Origin: Flavobacteriaceae bacterium
Lineage (GTDB): Bacteria; Bacteroidota; Bacteroidia; Flavobacteriales; Flavobacteriaceae
DNA length: 64,000 nt
Reading direction: 5' to 3'
NCBI GenBank assembly: GCA_013003555.1
Contig: JABDIV010000025.1
Coordinates: 22,325-86,324, forward strand
Every line of letters begins with the position of its first letter. Position 1 is the first letter of the stretch. A program made the position numbers and the translations under genes. Of the stretch, positions 52,509 to 61,534 are shown in pieces. A model generated the notes under the pieces. It worked only from the letters and a program-made list of their open reading frames with translations, was not told the DNA's origin and ran no database searches.

Positions 52509-54407
52509 ATGAGTGATTTCATAAAACACGAATGCGGGATTGCCCTAATCAGGTTGCTTAAACCATTGTCGTACTATAAAGAGAAGTATGGCAGTGCCTA
52601 TTACGGTATACATAAAATGTACCTGATGATGGAAAAGCAACATAACCGCGGCCAAGATGGTGCGGGTTTTGCCAGCATTAAATTAAATATGAGTCCGGGG
52701 GAACGCTACATCAGCCGTGTGCGCTCTATTCAGGCTCAGCCCATTCAGGATATTTTCTCGCAAATCAATTCTCGTATCTCTCAATCGCTAGCCGAACGTC
52801 CTGAAATCAAGGATGATGTCGAGCAGCAAAAGAAAGAAGTTCCTTATTTGGGAGAACTTTTATTGGGCCATGTGCGATACGGAACGTTTGGAAAAAACAG
52901 TGTTGAAAGCGTTCACCCATTCTTAAGGCAGAATAACTGGATGCATCGAAATTTGATCTTGGCAGGGAATTTCAATATGACCAATGTTAAGGAATTATTT
53001 AAAAACCTTGTTGATCTGGGGCAGCATCCTAAGGAATATACCGATACCATAACCATCATGGAAAAAATTGGTCATTTTCTGGATGATTCGGTTCTTAAAA
53101 TGTACAAAGACCTTAAAAAAGAAGGATATAGTAAAAGTGAGTGCTCACCGCTTATCGCCGAGCGACTGAAGGTTGCAAAAATTCTGAAGCGAGCTGCTAA
53201 GAACTGGGATGGCGGTTACGCCATGGCTGGTTTATTGGGACACGGTGATTCATTCGTCCTCAGAGATCCGGCGGGAATCCGTCCGGCCTATTATTACAAA
53301 GATGAGGAAATTGTGGTCGTTGCATCAGAGCGGCCGGTTATTCAGACGGTTTTTAATGTTCCCTTTGAAGATGTACATGAACTCGATCGGGGGCATGCTA
53401 TAATTACGAAGAAGTCCGGAGAAGTTAAAATTAAAAAGATTCTTAAACCGCTTGAGCGCAAAGCGTGCTCCTTTGAAAGAATTTATTTTTCCCGGGGCAG
53501 TGATGCCGAGATCTATCAGGAAAGGAAGCTTTTGGGTAAGCTTATTGTTCCGAGAGTACTTGAGTCTATTGACCATGATATTGAGAATTCTGTGTTTTCA
53601 TTTATACCTAATACGGCCGAAACATCTTTTTTCGGGATGATTGAAACCGTAGAAGCATATTTAAATGAAAAGAAAACCAAAGCTATTTTAAATGGAAAGC
53701 GCTCCCTTTCAGCTGCCAGGGTCAAGGAAATTTTATCGGTAAGACCTCGAATTGAAAAAATTGCAATCAAGGACGTCAAACTTAGAACTTTTATTACAGA
53801 AGACAGCAGTCGGGATGATTTGGTTGCTCATGTATATGACGTCACTTATGGCGTTGTAAGGCCAGAAGATAATTTAGTAATAATAGATGATAGTATCGTT
53901 CGCGGAACAACCTTGAAAAAGAGCATCCTCAAAATGATGGACCGCCTCAACCCTAAAAAAATCGTAGTGGTTTCATCGGCCCCTCAAATTCGATATCCCG
54001 ATTGTTATGGCATCGATATGGCGAATTTAGGAAGTCTTATCGCATTCAGGGCGGCGCTCGAATTATTGCGTGATCAAAACAAATATGGACTTGTTGATGA
54101 GGTATATGCTAAATGCAAATCACAGGTAAAGTTAAACGATAATAAGGTGAAGAACTATATCCGAGAAATTTACGATCAATTCACAGCCGATGAAATTTCA
54201 AAGAAGATTGCACAACTCTTAAGCAACAATGAGCTTGGAGCTGAAGTCGAAATCATTTTTCAAACCATTGAAAACCTTCATATGGCCTGTCCCCTGAATC
54301 TTGGAGATTGGTACTTCACCGGTCAATACCCTACTCCAGGTGGTAACCGGGTTGTCAACCAGGCATTTATCAATTTTTACGAAGGAAATCAGGGTAGACC
54401 ATATTAG
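52509..54407 (+). CDS. purF: Amidophosphoribosyltransferase, long Bacteroidota type
   Basis: First committed step of purine synthesis (PRPP + glutamine to phosphoribosylamine). 632 residues, about 130 more than the usual ~500. The Ntn nucleophile is Cys9 (HECGIALIRL), so eight residues must be removed to expose it. Glutaminase stretches are EKQHNRGQDGAGFA and HVRYGTFG; the PRPP loop is VIIDDSIVRGTTLK near residue 455. The extra length lies partly in the glutaminase domain and in a C-terminal extension after the PRPP domain. I remember a ~627-residue ortholog in Bacteroides. Confidence 0.9.
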   Translation: MSDFIKHECGIALIRLLKPLSYYKEKYGSAYYGIHKMYLMMEKQHNRGQDGAGFASIKLNMSPGERYISRVRSIQAQPIQDIFSQINSRISQSLAERPEIKDDVEQQKKEVPYLGELLLGHVRYGTFGKNSVESVHPFLRQNNWMHRNLILAGNFNMTNVKELFKNLVDLGQHPKEYTDTITIMEKIGHFLDDSVLKMYKDLKKEGYSKSECSPLIAERLKVAKILKRAAKNWDGGYAMAGLLGHGDSFVLRDPAGIRPAYYYKDEEIVVVASERPVIQTVFNVPFEDVHELDRGHAIITKKSGEVKIKKILKPLERKACSFERIYFSRGSDAEIYQERKLLGKLIVPRVLESIDHDIENSVFSFIPNTAETSFFGMIETVEAYLNEKKTKAILNGKRSLSAARVKEILSVRPRIEKIAIKDVKLRTFITEDSSRDDLVAHVYDVTYGVVRPEDNLVIIDDSIVRGTTLKKSILKMMDRLNPKKIVVVSSAPQIRYPDCYGIDMANLGSLIAFRAALELLRDQNKYGLVDEVYAKCKSQVKLNDNKVKNYIREIYDQFTADEISKKIAQLLSNNELGAEVEIIFQTIENLHMACPLNLGDWYFTGQYPTPGGNRVVNQAFINFYEGNQGRPY

Positions 54408-54521
54408 TCTTAATTTTCATTTTTTGTCAGTTTATCTATAAAATTTGCCGTTTTAACTAAAAAATGTGCATTTCATCTAATATTTATACCCAGTCAGATA
54501 AAAACCGCATACTTTAGTAGA

Positions 54522-54594
54522 ACCATAACATAAGTAGGTTAAGTTCATGGTAGATTTGGGGCAAAAAAAGGTGAACTCTTGTTCACCTTTTTTT
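54522..54594 (+). ncRNA. Small RNA-like element, copy 1, with built-in terminator
   Basis: Core ACCATAAC..GTTCATGGT can fold as ACCAT/ATGGT (5 bp) plus AAC/GTT with a one-base bulge, exposing the loop ATAAGTAGGTTAA. The single strand AGATTTGGGGC follows, then the terminator hairpin GGTGAAC-TCTT-GTTCACC with a T tract. A one-mismatch -7 box (TACTTTAG, 54510-54517) lies upstream. Copy 2 is identical over 45 of 46 core positions. No same-strand gene follows before the next terminator, so this looks like a free-standing sRNA, not a riboswitch. Confidence 0.72.
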
Positions 54595-54746
54595 ATTTGC
54601 TATTGCGAAATAACGATTTTACTCTCCTTTTTAAAAACCCATCTCAGTAATTTATCCAATTGATCTTCAAATGCACGTATTTAAACGCTTAGACTAATTT
54701 ATGAGTCGTTTGTCTAATAAATTTAAATGTTTAAAAGAAGCTACGT

Positions 54747-54754
54747 TATATTTG
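54747..54754 (+). promoter_or_regulatory. -7 box of sRNA-like copy 2
   Basis: TATATTTG (perfect TAnnTTTG) ends 4 bp before the conserved core begins. The RNA would start almost exactly at its 5' stem. Confidence 0.65.
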
Positions 54755-54758
54755 TTTC

Positions 54759-54833
54759 ACCATAACATAAGTAGGTTAAGTTTATGGTAGATTTGGGGCA
54801 AAAAGGTGGACGCAAGTTCACCTTTTTATTTTT
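54759..54833 (+). ncRNA. Small RNA-like element, copy 2, with built-in terminator
   Basis: Same core as copy 1 with a single C-to-T change at the bulge (GTTTATGGT). The terminator stem is kept as GGTGGAC/GTTCACC (A-U replaced by a G-U pair) while the loop changed from TCTT to GCAA. Flanking DNA is not conserved between copies, so the similarity is limited to the transcribed unit. Candidate mRNA targets are the leaders at 9235-9247 and 9929-9943. Confidence 0.75.
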
Positions 54834-54851
54834 AAGGAACTATACGAAATA

Positions 54852-54880
54852 AAAAAGCCGATTCTTAGAATCGGCTTTTT
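54852..54880. terminator. Terminator of superoxide dismutase (bidirectional)
   Basis: AAAAAGCCGATTC-TTA-GAATCGGCTTTTT, a perfect 13-bp stem with A/T tracts on both sides, 18 bp after the sod stop on the minus strand. Confidence 0.85.
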
Positions 54881-54898
54881 GCATATTTGTACTTATTA

Positions 54899-55507
54899 TT
54901 ATTTACTCAAGGCATATCGTCTTTCTGCCTCATTCCAATTGATCACGTTAAAAAAGGCTTGAATATAATCAGGACGTCTGTTCTGATAATGGAGATAATA
55001 CGCATGTTCCCAGACATCAATTCCTAGAATGGGCGTTCCGCCGCATCCAACATCTGGCATTAGGGTATTGTCCTGGTTAGGGGTTGAGCAAACCTCAACG
55101 GCTCCACCTTTATGAACACATAACCAGGCCCATCCAGATCCGAAACGCGTTGCGGCTGCTTTGCTAAAGGCTTCCTTAAAGCCATCAAAGGAACCAAATG
55201 CGTTCATAACGGCATCACGCAATTCCCCCGAAAGGCGACCTTTATCTTCAGGGTTCATAATTTCCCAGAACAAGGCATGATTATAATATCCACCTCCATT
55301 ATTCCTGACGGCCATATTACTCATATCAAGGCCGGTTAATATATCTTCTATGCTCTTATTTTCTAGAGCAGTCCCTTCAATAGCAGCATTCAATTTAGTC
55401 GTATAACCGTTATGGTGTTTAGAATGATGTATTTCCATTGTCCGAGCATCGATGTATGGCTCGAGTGCATCATATGCATATTTTAATTTTGGTAATTCAA
55501 ATGCCAT
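54899..55507 (-). CDS. sodA: Superoxide dismutase, Mn-type pattern
   Basis: Dismutates superoxide in the cytoplasm (no signal peptide). 202 residues. Metal ligands are His27 (EIHHSKHH), the His in [13 protein letters not shown], and Asp/His in [11 protein letters not shown]. The GGG before YNH and the Gln of PNQDNTLMP are the combination seen in Mn (or cambialistic) enzymes; Fe enzymes place the Gln next to the second His. Divergent from the AddA-like gene, with its own promoter. Confidence 0.92.
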   Translation of the reverse strand: MAFELPKLKYAYDALEPYIDARTMEIHHSKHHNGYTTKLNAAIEGTALENKSIEDILTGLDMSNMAVRNNGGGYYNHALFWEIMNPEDKGRLSGELRDAVMNAFGSFDGFKEAFSKAAATRFGSGWAWLCVHKGGAVEVCSTPNQDNTLMPDVGCGGTPILGIDVWEHAYYLHYQNRRPDYIQAFFNVINWNEAERRYALSK

Positions 55508-55543
55508 AATTTTTTATTTTATTCATTAATAAATTAATTCTTT

Positions 55544-55576
55544 CAAATTTACGACAAAGGTTACAATACTATCAAC
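55544..55576 (-). promoter_or_regulatory. Promoter of sodA (GTTG-N21-TAAATTTG)
   Basis: A perfect -7 box TAAATTTG (55551-55544) has a three-of-four -33 match (GTTG, 55576-55573) at 21 bp. Leader ~32 nt. Confidence 0.6.
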
Positions 55577-55623
55577 AGAAGTTATTAAGAATACTTATTT
55601 TGCTATAAAATAAATTTAGAACC

Positions 55624-58600
55624 TTGAACACCTCCGAATTTCACATCTTCAATGCCTCAGCCGGGAGTGGAAAAACCTATTCATTGGTTCGGCTGTACCT
55701 AAATAGATTATTTTCATCCCCATTGCAAAATCCGTATCGTCGTATCCTTGCCATTACATTCACAAATAAGGCAGTTGGTGAGATGAAATCACGCATTTTA
55801 GAGGCCTTAAAAGCATTTTCCGCTCATGAAAATTCTAAGAACCCGAATGACTTGCTAAATCTAATTTGTGCCGATTTAAAAATTTCCGAAGCGGAACTCA
55901 AAAGATTATCACAAGAAAAATTAGACTCAATCCTCCACGATTATGCCGCTTTTGATGTGCTTACTATCGATAAATTCAATCAGAAACTTATTCGAACCTT
56001 TTCGAGGGATTTAAAGTTGAATTCTGATTTTTCTGTTGAATTGGAAACCGAGGAAGTTTTGTCAAAGGCCGTCGATCAATTGATTTCAAAAGCAGGTTCA
56101 GATAAACTATTGACCGGTGTACTAGTAGATTTTGCTCTTGAGAAAACCGAAGATGATAAAAGTTATAACCTGGCATATGATTTCAACCGTATCGCCAAAC
56201 TGCTTATTAACGAGAATCATTTCCGGCATCTTAAAGAGTTAGAAGGTAAATCATTAAAGAACTTTTCTGATCTAAAAAAACTATTGAACAAAAGGATTAA
56301 AAAGATTGAGGTAAAAATTTCCGAAGACTCTGGCAAGATCCTGAAACTAATTGCAGATCACGATATTGATCACAACGATTTTAAAGGGCCAGGTGGGAGT
56401 GTCCCAACATATTTTAAAAAGCTGCAGGATAGGCATTATAAAATAAACTTTGATCGGGTCTGGATGGAAGCGATTGAAACCGACACCCTATATCCAAAAT
56501 CTCTGAGTCCTGAAAAAGGTGAGCAGATCGACTCGATTCAACGGGATATTGCTCTGGTATTTAATAAAACCAGAAGAGCGTTCCATGAACGAAAACTCCT
56601 TAAATCAATGCATAAGAATTTAATACCGGTCTCGGTATTGAATCTCATTTATCAAGAGGTAGAGCTAATTAAATCGGAAGAGAATCTCGTATTGATATCA
56701 GAATTCAATTCCATGGTTTCTGAACATCTGAGAAATCAGCCGGCAGCATTTATCTATGAACGAATCGGTGAAAAGTATAAGCATTTTTTTATCGATGAAT
56801 TCCAGGATACTTCAGTTTTACAATGGGAAAACCTCATTCCTCTAATCGATAATGCACTTTCTGGCGAAAATGCAACGGCCACCTTAGTAGGGGATGCTAA
56901 ACAGGCTATATACCGATGGCGGGGTGGTCGTGCAGAACAATTCATCAAACTGTTCGAAAAGGAAGACAACCCCTTTCAAATTAATCCTGCCATACATAAT
57001 TTAGAATTCAATTACAGGAGCCACAAAGACATCGTTGAATTCAACAATGACTTTTTCCAGCATCTGTCCGACACCCTTTTTAATAGTTCAATTTATCGGT
57101 CGGTTTATTCCAATTGTAATCAGATTGCAAAGAGCGATCTGCCCGGATACGTACATCTTTCATTTCTTGAATATGAAAAAGCTGCCGATTCTCATCCGCT
57201 CTATGGCCAGGTTGTTGCAGAGACGATAAATGAGTGCCTGATTGATGGATTTAAACTGCGAGACATTTGCATACTGACCCGAACAAGAGAACAAGGCATT
57301 CATGTCGCTTCCTATTTAAGCGAAAACACCACATATAATTTCGTTTCATCAGAAAGTCTGTTATTGATAAATTCATCCAAGGTCCGATTTGTGATCGATC
57401 TTTTAGAATTATTGAATGACACTTCAAATCTTGAAGTGAAGTTCGAGGTATTGTATTTTCTTTCGGGCCTATTGGTTAAAGAAGACAATCGCCATGAATT
57501 CATTTCTCAAAATATCAGCCTTGACATGAACATGATATTTGAGAACCTTAGACCTCTTGGTGTTGAATTCAGTTTCTCTGAAGTCATGAATCTCCCGCTT
57601 TATGAAGCCCTTGAATATATCCTCTATGAATTTTCGCTTATAAAGGAATCGGATACCTACCTTCAGGCCTTACTCGATGAAGCCTATGATTTTGCATCCA
57701 GCAAACCAAAATCAAAATCTGGTTTTGTCGATCATTTTAGGTCAAGAGCTCAGAAACTTAGTATAAAATTCCCATCTGAAGTCAATGCCATTCAAATCAT
57801 GACAATCCATAAAGCAAAAGGGCTTGAGTTCCCTATAGTAATTCTCCCTTACGCTGACCTCGAATTGTACCGTGAAAAAGATGCTAAGGCCTGGTATCCT
57901 GTCGACCCGTTAGAGTATGATGGTTTTGACCGGGTATATGTCGATTTTAGTAAATACTTGTCTGAGCTCGATGATACTGGTCAAGCTATTTATAATTCGC
58001 GCAGGATGGAAATGGAGCTCGATACCATAAATTTACTGTACGTCGCCTTTACGCGACCGATTGAACAATTGCACATCATCTGCAAAAAGCGGATAAATTC
58101 GAAAGGAGAGGCGTCTAATACTTCGACAGCTGGCCTATTGATCAGGTATTTAAAAGGTAACGGGATTTGGAATGATCACACATTGGAATATTCCTTTGGA
58201 AAGAGACAAGGTGCGAGATCCCATACCGATGAAAAGCATCATACGCTTGAGCAGGGTGATTTTGCGATTAACCCGAAAAAAAATCTTGCGCTGTCTATTT
58301 CAACCCGTGCAGGATCTCTATGGGATTCAAGACAGGAGAAGGCTATTGAAAAAGGTAATCTCATTCATGATATCATGGCAACGATCAAAACGAATTTTGA
58401 TGTCGAACCAGCCCTGGATCACAACCTACGAACCGGGGCCCTGTCAGGAGAACAGGCGAGCGACTTAAAATTATCCATTGATCAAATCATTACACATCCA
58501 TTAATAAAGGACTATTATACCGATCGTTATTCCATTTATAACGAGCGTCAAATAATTACTTCGAAGGGTAAACTTTTGCGTCCTGATCGGGTGGCAATTT

Positions 58601-58767
58601 CTTTTAAAGATGACGTAACTATCATCGATTATAAAACGGGCTCTGAAAATGAAGAGCATGTAAAACAAATCGTGGAATACTCTGAAGCTATTGAAGAAAT
58701 GGGGCTATTGGTAGAGCATCGTTATTTGGTTTATATTGATACGGCTATTCAGGTAAAAGAAGTTTAA
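55624..58767 (+). CDS. AddA/RecB-like UvrD helicase-nuclease
   Basis: 1047 residues. The Walker A site [12 protein letters not shown] starts at residue 10. The start must be the TTG at 55624, because an in-frame TAA lies 18 bp upstream and no ATG precedes the ATPase loop. Helicase motif [12 protein letters not shown] is near 390, motif [17 protein letters not shown] near 421, and [12 protein letters not shown] near 724. The C-terminal VTIIDYKTG near 1001 belongs to a PD-(D/E)XK nuclease. It would process double-strand breaks together with the AddB-like protein encoded from 61535. Confidence 0.9.
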   Translation: MNTSEFHIFNASAGSGKTYSLVRLYLNRLFSSPLQNPYRRILAITFTNKAVGEMKSRILEALKAFSAHENSKNPNDLLNLICADLKISEAELKRLSQEKLDSILHDYAAFDVLTIDKFNQKLIRTFSRDLKLNSDFSVELETEEVLSKAVDQLISKAGSDKLLTGVLVDFALEKTEDDKSYNLAYDFNRIAKLLINENHFRHLKELEGKSLKNFSDLKKLLNKRIKKIEVKISEDSGKILKLIADHDIDHNDFKGPGGSVPTYFKKLQDRHYKINFDRVWMEAIETDTLYPKSLSPEKGEQIDSIQRDIALVFNKTRRAFHERKLLKSMHKNLIPVSVLNLIYQEVELIKSEENLVLISEFNSMVSEHLRNQPAAFIYERIGEKYKHFFIDEFQDTSVLQWENLIPLIDNALSGENATATLVGDAKQAIYRWRGGRAEQFIKLFEKEDNPFQINPAIHNLEFNYRSHKDIVEFNNDFFQHLSDTLFNSSIYRSVYSNCNQIAKSDLPGYVHLSFLEYEKAADSHPLYGQVVAETINECLIDGFKLRDICILTRTREQGIHVASYLSENTTYNFVSSESLLLINSSKVRFVIDLLELLNDTSNLEVKFEVLYFLSGLLVKEDNRHEFISQNISLDMNMIFENLRPLGVEFSFSEVMNLPLYEALEYILYEFSLIKESDTYLQALLDEAYDFASSKPKSKSGFVDHFRSRAQKLSIKFPSEVNAIQIMTIHKAKGLEFPIVILPYADLELYREKDAKAWYPVDPLEYDGFDRVYVDFSKYLSELDDTGQAIYNSRRMEMELDTINLLYVAFTRPIEQLHIICKKRINSKGEASNTSTAGLLIRYLKGNGIWNDHTLEYSFGKRQGARSHTDEKHHTLEQGDFAINPKKNLALSISTRAGSLWDSRQEKAIEKGNLIHDIMATIKTNFDVEPALDHNLRTGALSGEQASDLKLSIDQIITHPLIKDYYTDRYSIYNERQIITSKGKLLRPDRVAISFKDDVTIIDYKTGSENEEHVKQIVEYSEAIEEMGLLVEHRYLVYIDTAIQVKEV

Positions 58768-58772
58768 CTTTG
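58765..58772 (+). promoter_or_regulatory. -7 box of kbl
   Basis: TAACTTTG (perfect TAnnTTTG) overlaps the stop codon of the AddA-like gene, 14 bp before the kbl ATG. kbl can thus be transcribed apart from it. Confidence 0.5.
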
Positions 58773-58786
58773 CAATAAAATTAGAT

Positions 58787-59980
58787 ATGTACGGCAATTT
58801 AAAAGAACATTTGCAGGATGAATTAGTAACGATTAAAGAAAGTGGGCTATTCAAAGAAGAGCGGATAATAACGTCTCAGCAAGGTGCCGAAATAACATTA
58901 AACACAGGAAAAACAGTGTTGAATTTTTGTGCCAATAATTATCTGGGTTTATCATCGCATCCCGATGTCATCCGGGCTGCTAAAAATACTCTCGATAGTC
59001 ATGGTTTTGGTATGTCGAGTGTCAGGTTCATATGCGGAACTCAGGACATCCATAAAGAGCTGGAAGCAAAGATCGCGGAATTTTACGGCACGGAAGACAC
59101 CATATTATATGCAGCGGCCTTCGATGCCAACGGGGGTGTTTTTGAGCCTTTATTTGGAAAAGAGGACGCTATTATTTCCGATGCCCTGAATCATGCTTCC
59201 ATTATAGATGGTGTTCGCTTGTGTAAAGCAGCACGGTATCGATATGCGAATAATGATATGGAGGACCTTGAAAAGCAATTACAGGAAGCAAGTAATAATG
59301 GAGCGCGGTTTAAGATCATTGTTACCGATGGTGTTTTCTCCATGGATGGTATCGTTGCATCTCTTGATAAAATATGTGATCTGGCTGATAAATATGACGC
59401 CCTTGTAATGATTGATGAATGTCATGCTACCGGGTTTATCGGACAAACCGGCCGAGGCACCCTTGAAGAAAAAGACGTTATGGATCGCATCGACATTATT
59501 ACCGGAACTTTAGGAAAGGCTCTGGGAGGCGCTATGGGAGGTTACACCACAGGGAAACGTGAAATAATTGAAATGTTACGACAGCGGTCACGACCATATT
59601 TATTTTCCAATTCATTGGCTCCTGCCATTGTTGGTGCATCGATTAAAGTCTTTGATTTACTTGCCAACGATACAAGCTTGAGGGATAAATTAGAATGGAA
59701 TACAAATTATTTCAAGTCCGGCGTAAAGGCAGCCGGGTTTGATGTGATCGACGGCGATTCCGCCATTGTTCCCGTAATGCTTTACGATGCTAAATTATCA
59801 CAAACTATGGCGAACATGTTGCTCGAAGAAGGCATTTACGTTATTGGATTTTTCTTCCCGGTCGTACCCAAAGAAAAGGCCCGTATTAGGGTGCAACTCT
59901 CGGCTGCGCACGAAAAAGAACATCTCGATAAGGCAATCGCTGCCTTCATCAAAGTTGGTAAAGCACTTGAAATCGTTTAG
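58787..59980 (+). CDS. kbl: Glycine C-acetyltransferase (2-amino-3-ketobutyrate CoA ligase)
   Basis: PLP enzyme of threonine breakdown: 2-amino-3-ketobutyrate + CoA to glycine + acetyl-CoA. 397 residues, exact family length. Motifs are [16 protein letters not shown] near 46, [16 protein letters not shown] near 210 and [15 protein letters not shown] near 240 (PLP Lys). The partner threonine dehydrogenase (tdh) is not in the window. Alpha-oxoamine synthases such as KAPA synthase are related, but the pattern is that of Kbl. Confidence 0.92.
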   Translation: MYGNLKEHLQDELVTIKESGLFKEERIITSQQGAEITLNTGKTVLNFCANNYLGLSSHPDVIRAAKNTLDSHGFGMSSVRFICGTQDIHKELEAKIAEFYGTEDTILYAAAFDANGGVFEPLFGKEDAIISDALNHASIIDGVRLCKAARYRYANNDMEDLEKQLQEASNNGARFKIIVTDGVFSMDGIVASLDKICDLADKYDALVMIDECHATGFIGQTGRGTLEEKDVMDRIDIITGTLGKALGGAMGGYTTGKREIIEMLRQRSRPYLFSNSLAPAIVGASIKVFDLLANDTSLRDKLEWNTNYFKSGVKAAGFDVIDGDSAIVPVMLYDAKLSQTMANMLLEEGIYVIGFFFPVVPKEKARIRVQLSAAHEKEHLDKAIAAFIKVGKALEIV

Positions 59981-60028
59981 AAAGCCTTTAAACCGTACAA
60001 TTTATCTATGAAAAAAGTAATATTTTTC

Positions 60029-60036
60029 TATATTTG
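60029..60036 (+). promoter_or_regulatory. -7 box of the OmpA-family gene
   Basis: TATATTTG (perfect TAnnTTTG), 68 bp before the ATG, implying an unusually long AT-rich leader for this genome. Part of that leader (60058-60069) is weakly complementary to the sRNA loop. Confidence 0.5.
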
Positions 60037-60104
60037 TCTTTGTTAATAACATTTAACAACTTACTTTTGCTTACAATTAACACTTAAAAATTAAATTATT
60101 TAAT

Positions 60105-61466
60105 ATGAAAAATCTTAGCAGATTAATGTTCGTATTGTTGTTATTAATTGGTTTTAACAACGTTAACGCACAAGACGAAAATAACCCTTGGGCTATATCC
60201 GTTGGGTTTAACGCGGTGGACGTTTATCCGGTAGGTGAAAATCTTCCTCAGGGAGACTATTTCGATGAATACTTTAACGTAACTGACCATTGGAATATTT
60301 TACCTGTATTATCAACGTTTACTGTTTCTCGATATCTCGGTGATAATTTCTCACTCGGTGTAACCGGTGCTATCAATAGAATCGAAAAATTTGGTAGTGT
60401 GGCTGTGAGTGACTTTACTTATTTCTCAGCTGACGGTACCATTACTTATGATGTAGGTAATGCGCTAAATACCGGCCGAATCGATCCTTATATCGGTGTA
60501 GGAGGGGGTTATACCTGGGTTGATGCAATCGGCGCAGGAACACTTAATGGATCACTTGGAATCAATTTCTGGTTAAGTGAGCAATTTGGTGTTACCGCAC
60601 AATCAACTTACAAGCACTCTTTTGAAAATTATCTGACTAAGCATTTTCAACACTCTCTGGGAGTTTCATTTACCTTTGGTGGTAAAGATACCGATGGAGA
60701 TGGTATATACGATAAAGACGATGCATGTCCTGAAGTTGCTGGATTGGAAGCTTTCAACGGTTGTCCTGACAGTGACGGTGACGGCATCCAGGATAGCGAA
60801 GATGCATGCCCGAATGAAGCTGGTTTAGCCGATTTCAACGGATGTCCGGATAGCGACGGCGACGGTGTTGCCGATCCTAACGACAACTGTCCAAATACAC
60901 CAGGTGTTGCCGCTTTAGGCGGATGTCCTGATGCAGATGGTGATGGTATTGCCGATGGTGACGACCAATGTCCTAACGAAGCTGGTCCTTCAGCAAACAA
61001 CGGATGCCCATGGCCTGATGGTGATGGCGACGGTGTACTTGACAAGGACGATATGTGTCCGGACAAAGTAGGTACTGTAGCCAATAACGGTTGCCCTGAG
61101 GTAACTGCAGCTGTTGCAAAAACATTGAACGATTACGCAAAAACTATTCTGTTTGATACCGGCAAAACAACAATTAAATTCGAATCTGCTGAAATTCTTT
61201 CTAATATCGCAGGTATCCTTAAAGAATATTCATATTCTAAATTTAACATTGACGGTCATACCGATAGTGTTGGTAGTGAAGCAACCAACCAAAAATTATC
61301 TGAGGGTCGTGCCCAGGCGGTAGTTGATTGGTTAGTGGAAAACGGGATTTCGAGAGATCGATTGAGTGCTCGTGGATTTGGAGAGTCTAATCCAATTATG
61401 GATAATAGAACAAGAGACGGTAGAGCACGTAACCGTCGTGTTGAGATCAACCTGATCAAAAACTAA
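60105..61466 (+). CDS. OmpA-family outer-membrane protein with thrombospondin type 3 repeats
   Basis: 453 residues. Signal peptide ~1-22 (ending NVNAQ) and an N-terminal 8-stranded-barrel-like domain (~23-190). Then five to six Ca2+-binding TSP3 repeats (D-x-DGDG-x-x-D-x-x-D-x-CP, ~195-325) and a C-terminal OmpA domain binding peptidoglycan ([23 protein letters not shown] in parts, ~380-453). It ties the outer membrane to the cell wall and is usually among the most abundant envelope proteins of Flavobacteriia. Ends at a strong terminator. Confidence 0.93.
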   Translation: MKNLSRLMFVLLLLIGFNNVNAQDENNPWAISVGFNAVDVYPVGENLPQGDYFDEYFNVTDHWNILPVLSTFTVSRYLGDNFSLGVTGAINRIEKFGSVAVSDFTYFSADGTITYDVGNALNTGRIDPYIGVGGGYTWVDAIGAGTLNGSLGINFWLSEQFGVTAQSTYKHSFENYLTKHFQHSLGVSFTFGGKDTDGDGIYDKDDACPEVAGLEAFNGCPDSDGDGIQDSEDACPNEAGLADFNGCPDSDGDGVADPNDNCPNTPGVAALGGCPDADGDGIADGDDQCPNEAGPSANNGCPWPDGDGDGVLDKDDMCPDKVGTVANNGCPEVTAAVAKTLNDYAKTILFDTGKTTIKFESAEILSNIAGILKEYSYSKFNIDGHTDSVGSEATNQKLSEGRAQAVVDWLVENGISRDRLSARGFGESNPIMDNRTRDGRARNRRVEINLIKN

Positions 61467-61492
61467 GAAAACATATTACAAGCATAAGTTTT

Positions 61493-61524
61493 AAAAAACG
61501 CCTCGGAAATCCGAGGCGTTTTTT
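61493..61524 (+). terminator. Terminator of the OmpA-family gene
   Basis: AAAACGCCTCGG-AAAT-CCGAGGCGTTTT with flanking A and T runs. It ends ~10 bp before the start of the AddB-like gene. Confidence 0.85.
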
Positions 61525-61534
61525 ATTTTTACCT

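Larger units (their letters stand above)
54408..54898. other. 491-bp gene-free region holding two sRNA-like repeats and the SOD terminator
   Basis: No ORF with coding character is present between purF and the convergent superoxide dismutase gene. The stretch contains two copies of a ~75-nt element (next entries), AT-rich spacers without similarity to each other, and a terminator hairpin. Confidence 0.8.

Noticed and set aside
54522-54833. Riboswitch or attenuator for a downstream gene
   Set aside because: The next gene (sodA) is on the other strand and ends here, and the next plus-strand gene lies ~800 bp away beyond another terminator. Each copy ends with its own terminator.
60647-61084. 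145-aa minus-strand ORF and repeat pattern resembling a repeat array
   Set aside because: It is the antisense of the TSP3 Ca2+-binding repeats of the OmpA-family protein. The periodicity is protein-coding, and spacing and sequence do not fit a CRISPR array.
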